Positions 1-6,924 of a stretch of 15,191 nt of DNA are shown here, in pieces. The stretch is taken from positions 1-15,191 of the forward strand of contig DATBWZ010000095.1 in assembly GCA_036514535.1 (NCBI GenBank), in the 5' to 3' direction. Within the stretch, counting starts at the first letter, position 1. Every line of letters starts with the position of its first letter. Below the pieces are notes generated by a model. It searched no databases, was not told the DNA's origin, and worked only from the letters and a program-made list of their open reading frames with translations. Origin of the DNA: DATBWZ01 sp036514535. GTDB lineage: Bacteria; JAMCPX01; DATBWZ01. The position numbers were made by a program, and so were the translations under genes.

Positions 1-950
1 ATCTCAAGATTTTCTGCAATGCCTTTTATTGCTTCATTAATATCGCCTACAGATTTTGATGTATCCTCAATATAATTGTTTTGAACCTGAGATCCTTCAA
101 AAACCTCTTTTGAACTCGTTGCAACAATATGGCTCGCTTTCGTAACATTATCCGAAGATTCCTGGATTCTTTTTAACATTTCATTCAAATTTATTGACAT
201 TCTGTTGAATGTATTGGCAAGCAACCCGACCTCGTCTGTTGACCTTCTTGCAAGCTCAACCTTTTGAGTTAAATCACCATCGGCAATAAGAAGCGTTTTC
301 TCAGTCACCACGGAGATAGGGGAAAGGAATCTGTTAGCAAAATAGTATGTAACTCCGCTTCCTACAAGAAGATTTACAAAAAAGAGCATCATTCCGACAA
401 CAAAAATAGAACGGAACCTTTTTGAAATATTTTCGGTGTTTATTCCGATCTGAACAAATCCCTTAACATCATCTTCAGAATCCTCTGTTCCCTCAGTTTC
501 ACCAAGTCCCTGCCTCTTTCCAACGGTAACTTTGTCATTGAGGTTGATAACTGTCCCTCCTTTAGAAAGAACCACTTTAGCAGCGTGCTCGGTGTCCCTT
601 AATTTTAAAACCGTTTCAAGATCTGTATCCGATTTACCTGTGCGGAATCTATTGGATAGGTCTTTCCCTTCTTTATTTGATATAACTACATAAGCAATAT
701 CTGCATCCTCAAAAGCGCCGTCTATAATCTGACCAAGAAACTGCTTATCTTCTGCAAGAACGCCAAACCTGGAGTTATAAGCTATGTTACTTGCCAACAG
801 TTCTCCTCTTTTGGATAGTTCCGTTTCCATAAGCATGCGGGATCTCATAAGGTAAACAACAGAATAAATTAAACTTAAAATAAATATTCCCCACAATACA
901 AATATGATAAATTTCAACCTTATGCTAAATTTAATACCTTCTAACTTCAT
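1..950 (-). CDS. Methyl-accepting chemotaxis protein, N-terminal part (3' end outside window)
   Basis: This is the first 316 residues of a membrane chemoreceptor that should signal to the CheA/CheW proteins encoded just upstream. A short basic N-terminus is followed by a transmembrane segment at about residues 14-35. A predicted periplasmic sensor region covers about 36-180, and a second transmembrane segment about 182-204. A HAMP linker spans about 205-257, with the typical proline (P211), the GDLT turn (225-228) and DEVG (239-242). The beginning of the helical signalling domain follows to the edge. The sensor region looks like a small single-Cache or CHASE8-type fold, but this is uncertain. 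It carries an acidic loop at about 150-161. The ATG at 950 sits behind a strong GGAGGTG ribosome binding site (957-963). The methylation sites and hairpin tip lie beyond the left edge. A 112-base gap with its own predicted promoter separates it from the cheW before it. Confidence 0.9.
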   Translation of the reverse strand, partial: MKLEGIKFSIRLKFIIFVLWGIFILSLIYSVVYLMRSRMLMETELSKRGELLASNIAYNSRFGVLAEDKQFLGQIIDGAFEDADIAYVVISNKEGKDLSNRFRTGKSDTDLETVLKLRDTEHAAKVVLSKGGTVINLNDKVTVGKRQGLGETEGTEDSEDDVKGFVQIGINTENISKRFRSIFVVGMMLFFVNLLVGSGVTYYFANRFLSPISVVTEKTLLIADGDLTQKVELARRSTDEVGLLANTFNRMSINLNEMLKRIQESSDNVTKASHIVATSSKEVFEGSQVQNNYIEDTSKSVGDINEAIKGIAENLE

Positions 951-956
951 GAAAAA

Positions 957-977
957 CACCTCCTACTGTCAGCAGTA
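957..977 (-). promoter_or_regulatory. Ribosome binding site and small hairpin ahead of the MCP gene
   Basis: On the minus strand a GGAGGTG Shine-Dalgarno (957-963) lies 6 bases before the ATG. Directly 5' of it is a perfect 5-bp inverted repeat, TACTG/CAGTA, with a 4-base loop (964-977). The ribosome binding site is plain. A regulatory role for such a short stem is speculative. Confidence 0.5.
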
Positions 978-1037
978 ACATTATCAAATTTTTGACACAA
1001 ATACTGCACTTTAAACAACCATCCATTTTCTCTACCA

Positions 1038-1066
1038 ATTATATCAGATAACATTGCGATTCTCAG
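1038..1066 (-). promoter_or_regulatory. Predicted sigma-70 promoter for the MCP gene
   Basis: Read on the minus strand, a -35 element CTGAGA (1061-1066, 4 of 6 consensus bases) is followed by a 17-base spacer and a perfect -10 TATAAT (1038-1043). The bases TGA just before the -10 form an extended -10 (TGn). The -35 overlaps the stop codon of the cheW upstream. Transcription would start near 1031, giving a leader of about 80 nt before the MCP start codon. This suggests the receptor can be transcribed separately from the rest of the chemosensory operon. It was found by eye against the consensus. Confidence 0.5.
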
Positions 1067-1563
1067 CTGCCTGGCGCCTTCATTTCCATCAGGCTTGTTA
1101 TTTCCTGACCCGTAAGTATCTTGTCAATATTGAAAATCAAAATTAATTCGCCATTTTTTTCAAAAACACCTTCAAAAAACTGGGCATCCACAGCCTTGGC
1201 AAACCCAGGGGCCGGCTTGATCTGAGTCAGTGGGATTCTTATGACCTCTGTCGCCTCATCAACAAGAAGTCCGGCAACCCTGTTCAGCATTATTACAACA
1301 AAAATTCTGGTTTTTTTCCCGGCTGGCGTTACTTCAACATCAAGCCTCTTGCGCATGTCCATAATTGGAATTATCCTGCCCCTCAGATTAATAACTCCAT
1401 CCACAAAGGGTGGAGATTTTGGTACACGTTTAATTGGACAAAACCTGGTTATCTCTTTGATCTTCATTATATCAATAGCATACTTATCGCTTCCGATTTT
1501 AAAACTAGCGAATTGAAGAATTTCGCTACTTATTTTTTCTTTTTGCTCTTTCGTATCAATCAT
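1063..1563 (-). CDS. cheW: CheW chemotaxis coupling protein
   Basis: This single-domain CheW of 166 residues is the usual length for the family. CheW is a cytoplasmic adaptor built of two SH3-like beta barrels that bridges receptor tips and the CheA P5 domain. Family features are visible: FKIGSDKYAIDIMKIKEI near the N-terminus, the VDGVINLRGRIIPIMDMRKRL core at about residues 54-74, and a closing ILIFNIDKIL segment. Its ATG overlaps the stop of the preceding cheW-like gene by four bases (ATGA, 1560-1563). No strong Shine-Dalgarno is visible, so translation is probably coupled. It is the last gene before the MCP. With the extended CheW upstream, this cluster encodes two different coupling proteins. 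The family call is secure; the specific receptor partner is inferred from adjacency. Confidence 0.95.
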   Translation of the reverse strand: MIDTKEQKEKISSEILQFASFKIGSDKYAIDIMKIKEITRFCPIKRVPKSPPFVDGVINLRGRIIPIMDMRKRLDVEVTPAGKKTRIFVVIMLNRVAGLLVDEATEVIRIPLTQIKPAPGFAKAVDAQFFEGVFEKNGELILIFNIDKILTGQEITSLMEMKAPGS

Positions 1564-2288
1564 TTGATTTCAAACCTGGATATTTTTTGAAGATCTACAA
1601 GCCTTACCAACCTGTCTTCATACCTGCCAAGCCCTTTCAGAAACTGGATGTTCATATCTCCCGAAACTGATGGAGGAGACTCAACCATATTTTCCTTTAT
1701 TCTTACAACGCCATTGATCCTGTCAACAATAAATCCAAAAGCCATCTTCTCTTCTGAAGCAACAACTATTCTGGTCTGGGCAGAGTATGGCAAAATATCA
1801 AGGCCAAGCCTCTTTCTCATATCAATAACAGGAATCATCTCTCCGCGCAGGGATATTATCCCTATAATAAATTCCGGCGCCCTTGGAATTTCTGTAATAG
1901 CCCTCATCCTTACAATCTCACGAACATCCTGCAGGGACACACCGTATTCTTCATCAGACAAAACAAATTCCAGCACCTCAATCAAAGGAGCTTCAAATGC
2001 TTGATCCAGTTCTTCATATTTGGAATCAATATCGAAAGCGATAATCTCTTCCTTTTTTACGGGTTCTTGCAGTGTAGGAACTGCATTTTCTATTGGGGGC
2101 GCAACAACAGACTGAGGCGCTGCAGGAACAGCCTTCCCTTCCTGCGTTATCTTATTAACAATCTGTCCGGCATTGAGTTCCTGCTCCTGTTTTTCAACCA
2201 ATTCTTCTTTTTTCTGAACAAGGAGTTCATTTTGCTGTTTTTCCCTTTCTAACTCCCGGGCCTTTTTTCTTATTTTGACAAGATCCAT
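1560..2288 (-). CDS. CheW-domain protein with long N-terminal coiled-coil and linker extension
   Basis: This protein has 242 residues from the ATG chosen here. Residues about 100-242 form a complete CheW domain, with the IIGIISLRGEMIPVIDMRKR core and a C-terminal LVRLVDLQKI strand. The first 100 residues are not CheW. About 5-50 is a charged, Glu/Lys/Gln-rich stretch likely to form a helix or coiled coil. About 52-75 is a Pro/Ala/Val-rich linker, and about 78-98 is acidic. A frame three codons longer begins with TTG at 2297 and would overlap the ATPase gene. The ATG at 2288 has GGGG about nine bases upstream and avoids that overlap, so I prefer it. The extension could tether the CheW domain to another protein, with the ATPase encoded immediately upstream an obvious candidate (inference). 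It probably couples receptors to CheA, as ordinary CheW does. Confidence 0.88.
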   Translation of the reverse strand: MDLVKIRKKARELEREKQQNELLVQKKEELVEKQEQELNAGQIVNKITQEGKAVPAAPQSVVAPPIENAVPTLQEPVKKEEIIAFDIDSKYEELDQAFEAPLIEVLEFVLSDEEYGVSLQDVREIVRMRAITEIPRAPEFIIGIISLRGEMIPVIDMRKRLGLDILPYSAQTRIVVASEEKMAFGFIVDRINGVVRIKENMVESPPSVSGDMNIQFLKGLGRYEDRLVRLVDLQKISRFEIK

Positions 2289-2289
2289 A

Positions 2290-3099
2290 CTAAGCAACCC
2301 CTATGCCCATATCAGTCATAACATCTCTAATTATATCCTCATCAATAAGTCTGGCATCCCTGCAGAACCCCTCAAGAAGCGCGTTATTAGAAATGCTGTT
2401 AATATCCCTGGGAATACCATTTGAAATAGTATAGATCATTTCTATTGCTCCTTCTGAAAAAAGATCTTCTTTCCTGCCTGCAACTTCCATCCGGAACCTT
2501 ATATACTCTTTTACATCTTCAAGCGCAAGCGGGCCAATGTGATAATTTATACCAATCCTTTGCCTTAATGCGGTAAAGGTTGGTTTCTTCAGCCTTTCCC
2601 TTAACTCAGTCTGTCCTATAAGTATTAGTGTCAGAAGGTTCCTGTCATCAAGCTGAAAATTTGTAAGCAATCTTAATTCTTCAAAAGTATCCTTTGATGG
2701 AATAAGCTGGGCTTCATCCAAAATAATCACAGGCACAATTCCAGATTCGTATAATTTATAAATTTCGTCACTCAACTGTTCAACTAACTCGCTCCGGTGA
2801 TTAGGTGGCGACTGAATTTCCATCCTCCTGGCTATTGTCTTCAATAATTGCGTAGAAGAAAGCCTTGGATTAATTATTACCACCGGCTTTGCATTCTCCC
2901 CAAGACTATCCACAAGCGCCCTTGAAATTGTAGTTTTACCACAACCTATGTCTCCTGTAAGCAGGGCAATATCCCTCTCTTCAACAGCATATTCGAGCCT
3001 TGCAAGCGCTTCTGCATGGGCTTTACTTTTATAGAGGAATCGCGGATCCGGCGTCTTGCTGAACGGCTTTACCTTAAAGCCGTAAAATCTCTCATACAA
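2290..3099 (-). CDS. ExeA/GspA-type AAA ATPase in the chemosensory operon
   Basis: This is a predicted cytoplasmic P-loop ATPase of 269 residues, related to the ATPase half of ExeA/GspA of type II secretion. Its opening YERFYGFKVKPFSKTPDPRF is the hallmark of that family. Walker A is GDIGCGKTT at about residues 49-57, and Walker B is VIILDEAQ at about 124-131. A sensor-1-like segment LILIGQTEL follows, then an Arg-containing ALRQRI segment. Unlike full ExeA it has no transmembrane segment and no C-terminal peptidoglycan-binding domain. A longer frame begins with TTG at 3105, but that codon lies one base from the GGAGG. The TTG at 3099 lies seven bases from it and gives the family's usual start at the Tyr-Glu/Phe-Tyr-Gly motif. 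The gene lies between cheA (2-base gap) and the extended cheW (1-base gap), so a role linked to chemosensory signalling is likely, but the function is unknown. Confidence 0.87.
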   Translation of the reverse strand: MYERFYGFKVKPFSKTPDPRFLYKSKAHAEALARLEYAVEERDIALLTGDIGCGKTTISRALVDSLGENAKPVVIINPRLSSTQLLKTIARRMEIQSPPNHRSELVEQLSDEIYKLYESGIVPVIILDEAQLIPSKDTFEELRLLTNFQLDDRNLLTLILIGQTELRERLKKPTFTALRQRIGINYHIGPLALEDVKEYIRFRMEVAGRKEDLFSEGAIEMIYTISNGIPRDINSISNNALLEGFCRDARLIDEDIIRDVMTDMGIGVA

Positions 3100-3101
3100 T
3101 C

Positions 3102-5156
3102 TCAAGCCTCCTTTAATTTCAACGATTCTTCAAGTACTGCACCCACATCAAGAACAAGCACAGCCTGCTTAGTTCCAAGTTCTGTTGCCCCTGCTATACC
3201 CTTAATATTTTTAAGAATCTCCCCGACGGGTTTAATCACTATATCCTGTTGTCCTATTAATTTATCAACAAGTATGCCCAATCTCCTCTCTGCAAGACCA
3301 ACAACGACCACGAAAAACTTATCCTTCTTCTCGTTGTTATCAGGCAGGGTGAAGATCTCGCTTAATTTTATAAGTGGAAGCGTAGATTCCCGTAATTGTA
3401 AAACCTGTTTCTTCTCCACCCGTTTGATATCGCCCTCGGAAACCACCAGACTCTCAAGAACAGAACTTAACGGGATTGCAAATAATCTGCCAGAAGTATC
3501 AACCATAAGAGCCTGGATAATTGCAAGTGTTATTGGAAGAGTAATTATAAACCTTGTGCCAAACCCGACCTCACTCTCAATATCTATCATTCCGCTGAGA
3601 GCAGAAATCTTATTTTTTACCACATCAAGCCCTACACCCCGGCCCGATATCTCGCTAACTACCTCTTTCGTTGTAAATCCCGGCCTGAATAAAAATTCAA
3701 AAGCATCCTGTTTTGACAGTTGAGCATTAACGTTTGCCAAATTTCTTTTCTGTGCAACTTTTATAATCTTGTTTATATCAATACCCCTGCCATCATCAAT
3801 AACTTCAATTACCACATGATTCCCCTTCTGATAAGCATTAATAGTTATTTTACCTGTAGGATCTTTACCCATTTTTTCCCTTTCCTGCGGTTCCTCAATC
3901 CCGTGGTCAATGGAATTTCTGATTATATGCATAAGTGGATCAGCAATCTCTTCAATTATAAGCTTATCAAGTTCTGTATCCGCACCAAAAATATCAAGGC
4001 TGATTTTCTTGCCTGAGGAATCAGCCAACCGTCTAACTACTCTTATAAGTTTATCAAAAACCTGCCTCAGCGGGACCATCCTTACTCCCATTACGCTGAT
4101 TCTCAACTCATTAAGTTTTCGTTCCAGTTCCCTGCTTGCCTTGTAAAGCCCCGCAGAAAATCCTGTAAAACCTATTTTGTTTCTCAGTTGAGAAGCAATC
4201 TCAGAGATCTGGATTCTGCTGAGAAACAGCTCGCCAACAATATTCATAATGTAGTCCAGTTTTGAAATATCCACGCGCACAGTCTGACTTACACTTCTAA
4301 CTGAAAGTACTTCTTCCTGGGAAACACTCTGTTCAGAAGAAACATTCTCAACTATTTTTTCAGGGGCGGCTGCCTGTGGCTGAACATGTCTCTTATCCTT
4401 GGTAAACTCTGTTATCTCAACACCGAACCTCTTTAACAATTCATTAATTGCGCTTTGGTCCTTATCAGTTCCCAAAATAATATCAAATTTGATCTCTGCC
4501 TCTCCAGGTGCACCTGCGCCCGGGAGGGTTGTAATAATCTCGCCCAAAGATTTTAAGACATCATTCAATTTAGAGAGGTCTTCATCAAAACTTGACAGAT
4601 CAAAAACCGCAGAAATTTTATAAATCCTTGATCCAGATTTTATATTCTCTTTTAAACGGTGTTCTTCATACTCAGTAAGAACCCCCAATACATTGCTATC
4701 TATGCCTATACTGTCAAAAACAGATTCTTCTTTTTTTGGTTTTGATCCGGAAATTGTATCCTCTATTGTTTTAATAAATTCTTCAAATTCCCCTTCGGTT
4801 TCGGTTCCACCAGAAGTCAATTTTTTAAGACGCGTGCTGAGAAGATCAACACCCTCTGTCAGTATACTGTGCAGCTTCTTGTCAAGAATAACTTTATCAA
4901 GCCTGAGATTGTCAAGAAGATTTTCCATATGGTGGCTAAGAGCCGACATCTGAACAAATCCAAACATACCGGTAAGCCCCTTAAGGGAATGCGCTCCCCT
5001 GAATATTTCATTGAGCATATCGGGAGGAACTTTCCCATTGGATAAATAAGCATCCATTTCTTGTATGTTCTTGGATAGTTTGTCTATTAATTCCTCTGCC
5101 TCTGATATAAATTCTTTAAAGGCTTTTCTTTTTATTTTTTCTCCTTCAGAGATCAT
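3102..5156 (-). CDS. cheA: CheA chemotaxis histidine kinase
   Basis: This is a complete CheA of 684 residues without a fused receiver domain. CheA is the cytoplasmic kinase that phosphorylates itself on P1 and passes the phosphate to response regulators. P1 covers about residues 8-115, with the phospho-accepting His56 in GAHSLKG. A small ferredoxin-like domain at about 177-255 stands where P2 usually lies. The P3 dimerisation helices cover about 290-355. The ATPase domain covers about 358-540, with N box HIIRNSIDHGIE, G1 DDGRGID, F box FRPGFTT and G2 GRGVGLD. The CheW-like P5 runs to the end. All catalytic motifs look intact. The frame can be extended to TTG at 5162, but that codon directly abuts the GAGGG, while the ATG at 5156 is six bases away. 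The receiver gene ends nine bases upstream. Confidence 0.97.
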   Translation of the reverse strand: MISEGEKIKRKAFKEFISEAEELIDKLSKNIQEMDAYLSNGKVPPDMLNEIFRGAHSLKGLTGMFGFVQMSALSHHMENLLDNLRLDKVILDKKLHSILTEGVDLLSTRLKKLTSGGTETEGEFEEFIKTIEDTISGSKPKKEESVFDSIGIDSNVLGVLTEYEEHRLKENIKSGSRIYKISAVFDLSSFDEDLSKLNDVLKSLGEIITTLPGAGAPGEAEIKFDIILGTDKDQSAINELLKRFGVEITEFTKDKRHVQPQAAAPEKIVENVSSEQSVSQEEVLSVRSVSQTVRVDISKLDYIMNIVGELFLSRIQISEIASQLRNKIGFTGFSAGLYKASRELERKLNELRISVMGVRMVPLRQVFDKLIRVVRRLADSSGKKISLDIFGADTELDKLIIEEIADPLMHIIRNSIDHGIEEPQEREKMGKDPTGKITINAYQKGNHVVIEVIDDGRGIDINKIIKVAQKRNLANVNAQLSKQDAFEFLFRPGFTTKEVVSEISGRGVGLDVVKNKISALSGMIDIESEVGFGTRFIITLPITLAIIQALMVDTSGRLFAIPLSSVLESLVVSEGDIKRVEKKQVLQLRESTLPLIKLSEIFTLPDNNEKKDKFFVVVVGLAERRLGILVDKLIGQQDIVIKPVGEILKNIKGIAGATELGTKQAVLVLDVGAVLEESLKLKEA

Positions 5157-5165
5157 CAGCAACCC

Positions 5166-5540
5166 TCATTTCTTTGCAAGGTATTTTAAAACAAGTTCTT
5201 TAAGTTTGTCCGGAACAAATGGTTTAATAACATACTCGTTTGCTCCTATCATTAGCCCTTTTTTCCTGTCATATTCACTTTTTTCTGTGGATATAATAAA
5301 TAAGGGGATATCTTTATAATTAGGATTGTTTCTTATAAAACTAATAAGCTCAAGTCCATTTATATCCGGCATATTTATATCGGTTAAAATCAGATTAAAT
5401 TTATGTCTGGGAAGGGCCTTGAGAGCTTCAAAACCTGTAGCACTTTCTACAAATTCAATCCCCTCCAGATCCTGCAATGCAGACATAATAAATGCTCTTG
5501 TAGTGGCAGAGTCTTCAACAATCAGTACCTGGTATGGCAT
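5166..5540 (-). CDS. Single-domain CheY-like response regulator
   Basis: This receiver-only protein has 124 residues and no output domain. It shows the expected acidic pair E9/D10, phospho-acceptor Asp54 in LILTDINMPD after the third strand, the Ser/Thr position at Ser84 in FIISTEKS, and Lys106 in VIKPF. It should accept phosphate from the CheA encoded immediately downstream (9-base gap). Its output partner could be the flagellar motor, a type IV pilus motor or another protein; the sequence does not say which. The PATAN/DUF4388 protein encoded before it is a plausible partner, since PATAN domains commonly occur with receivers. The frame opens with TTG at 5543, but the ATG at 5540 is better spaced from the AAGGA upstream, so I start there. 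Confidence 0.92.
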   Translation of the reverse strand: MPYQVLIVEDSATTRAFIMSALQDLEGIEFVESATGFEALKALPRHKFNLILTDINMPDINGLELISFIRNNPNYKDIPLFIISTEKSEYDRKKGLMIGANEYVIKPFVPDKLKELVLKYLAKK

Positions 5541-5557
5541 CAATCTATCCTTTATCT

Positions 5558-6862
5558 CTAATCTGAATCATTTTTAATTTTCATTTTCTGGAGTTTTCTT
5601 CTTAAAAACGCTTTCTCCATTGCAAGACCTGCTTGATTCAAAAATATATCAAGTGAATCTGTATCCCCTATTGCGGTATTTTCTGGAAGATTATCGCCAT
5701 ACAACAAGGCTGTAATTTTCCCAACAGTAAAAATCGGGGCTACATAGACCTCCGCAGGCGTGCCACCGCCAAGTTTTTTCAGAAAATATTCATGCCACGG
5801 CAATGGTTCCAGTTTTTTCTTCAGAGAAAATTTTTTGGCAATGGATTCACTGAATATTGAAGGTTCATTAAGCGGGATTTTGATTTCCCTTACTACTTTG
5901 TCAGGATTGTTGTCTTTCAACCGAATGCCAAATCCACCGAGACCGCATATTTCATCTTTTTTAACAAGCAAAAGGATAGCCCGATTCATCAACTCGCTCG
6001 CAAAACGAAGCACAAGCAATGAAACCTCTGGCACCGTATCGGGATTCATTAACTCTCCCATCATTGATTTGAGCAGTTCAAGCACCGGGCTGTGGGCCGT
6101 TCTTGTTACAGGTTCTATATCTGGAAAAAGAGACTCTCCTTGCTCAAGCGAGGCACTGATATCATTCAACACACTGTTTAGATTGAATGTTCCCACTTCC
6201 TGCGCCTTTTCTTTCAAATCCTTAGCCTTGTCAGGAGCATAGTAATTCAACGAAATTTCGTCTGGTAGGATTTTTATATCTTCTCTTAAAGCTTCCGCTG
6301 GTTTGATGTGTTTCTCATCCTTTGGTTTGACAACAACAGGCTGACTCCTTTTCATTTCATCATAGAGCCTGGAGCCTTCCATAGCCAGGAACTGAGGGCT
6401 CAATCCCTGTTCAAGGATGCTGAGCAGCGGGGAATTAAGAATCGCCTCCAATTCTGATTCATTTTCCTTCAGTTCAAAATTAAAAGTCCCTTCGGGCCAT
6501 CCAAAGAAGCCATATATGGTTTTTTCTATAAGATTAGAGTGAAGTTCATTCATCACATCTGGAGGAACATTAAACTTCTGAAGCAAATATTGAGAATATG
6601 GAATGCGCATGTTCTCAGCCTTCCAGAATGCATAACTGCTCTTCACATTATCAGGATTCATATAACCCATCTTTATTAAATTTGTCACAAAATTATCTTT
6701 TTTTTCGTTTGAGGATGCTGATATTACCTGTCCCATTTTAAAAATAATCATCCCTTTCTTGGCCTGGTGCGCAAGATAGAGGATTCCTGATCTTCTACTG
6801 AGACTAACTATCTGGAGTATTTCACCCAGACCAAGGTCTTCCAAACTGCCAACAAGGCTCAT
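5558..6862 (-). CDS. PATAN/DUF4388 protein with GAF-like C-terminus
   Basis: This 434-residue cytoplasmic protein is the first gene of the chemosensory operon. Residues about 1-160 match the DUF4388/PATAN pattern: a start at MSLVGSLEDLGLGEILQIVS, then SGILYL, the strand-turn GMIIFKMGQVISA, and a later helical part ending in GTFNFEL. A poorly conserved, charged linker covers about 165-250. The C-terminal 175 residues look like a GAF-type sensor fold, with VYVAPIFTVGKITALLYGDN and a closing helix DIFLNQAGLAMEKAFL, though no ligand residues can be assigned. PATAN domains are known in cyanobacterial PatA-type regulators and are abundant in Desulfobacterota and Myxococcota signalling proteins. A regulatory role between the sensor domain and the receiver protein encoded next is inferred. 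AGAGGATT lies just before the ATG. The family-typical N-terminus supports this start. Confidence 0.85.
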   Translation of the reverse strand: MSLVGSLEDLGLGEILQIVSLSRRSGILYLAHQAKKGMIIFKMGQVISASSNEKKDNFVTNLIKMGYMNPDNVKSSYAFWKAENMRIPYSQYLLQKFNVPPDVMNELHSNLIEKTIYGFFGWPEGTFNFELKENESELEAILNSPLLSILEQGLSPQFLAMEGSRLYDEMKRSQPVVVKPKDEKHIKPAEALREDIKILPDEISLNYYAPDKAKDLKEKAQEVGTFNLNSVLNDISASLEQGESLFPDIEPVTRTAHSPVLELLKSMMGELMNPDTVPEVSLLVLRFASELMNRAILLLVKKDEICGLGGFGIRLKDNNPDKVVREIKIPLNEPSIFSESIAKKFSLKKKLEPLPWHEYFLKKLGGGTPAEVYVAPIFTVGKITALLYGDNLPENTAIGDTDSLDIFLNQAGLAMEKAFLRRKLQKMKIKNDSD

Positions 6863-6879
6863 AATCCTCTATCTAACGG

Positions 6880-6907
6880 TTGATAATATCATACTAATTT
6901 TTATAAG
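6880..6907 (+). promoter_or_regulatory. Possible promoter for the rluA-family gene
   Basis: On the plus strand TTGATA (6880-6885) and TATAAG (6902-6907) are separated by 16 bases. A start near 6914 would leave about an 11-nt leader before the ATG at 6925. A perfect TATAAT occurs at 6914-6919 but has no -35 match at the right spacing and would give an almost leaderless transcript. No Shine-Dalgarno is visible before this gene, which would be compatible with a very short leader. This site shares bases with the opposing promoter. Confidence 0.3.
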
Positions 6908-6911
6908 TAAA
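6883..6911 (-). promoter_or_regulatory. Predicted sigma-70 promoter for the chemosensory operon
   Basis: On the minus strand TTTACT (6906-6911, 4 of 6 consensus bases for -35) precedes a 17-base spacer and TATTAT (6883-6888, 5 of 6 for -10). The predicted start near 6876 leaves a leader of about 14 nt that includes the AGAGGA ribosome binding site. It lies in the 62-base divergent region before the PATAN gene. It was found by eye; the region is AT-rich, so a chance match is possible. Confidence 0.42.
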
Positions 6912-6924
6912 GTATAATAGAAGC

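Noticed and set aside
3100..3105. TTG at 3105 as the start of the ExeA-like ATPase, giving an ATGA-like overlap with cheA
   Set aside because: The codon is TTG and lies one base from the GGAGG. The next in-frame TTG at 3099 has proper spacing and gives the family-typical N-terminus.
3016..3723. Plus-strand open frame of 235 codons
   Set aside because: It lies opposite cheA and the ATPase gene, whose translations are clearly conserved. Its own translation is Ser/Thr/Ile-rich with no recognisable domain, so it is a shadow frame.
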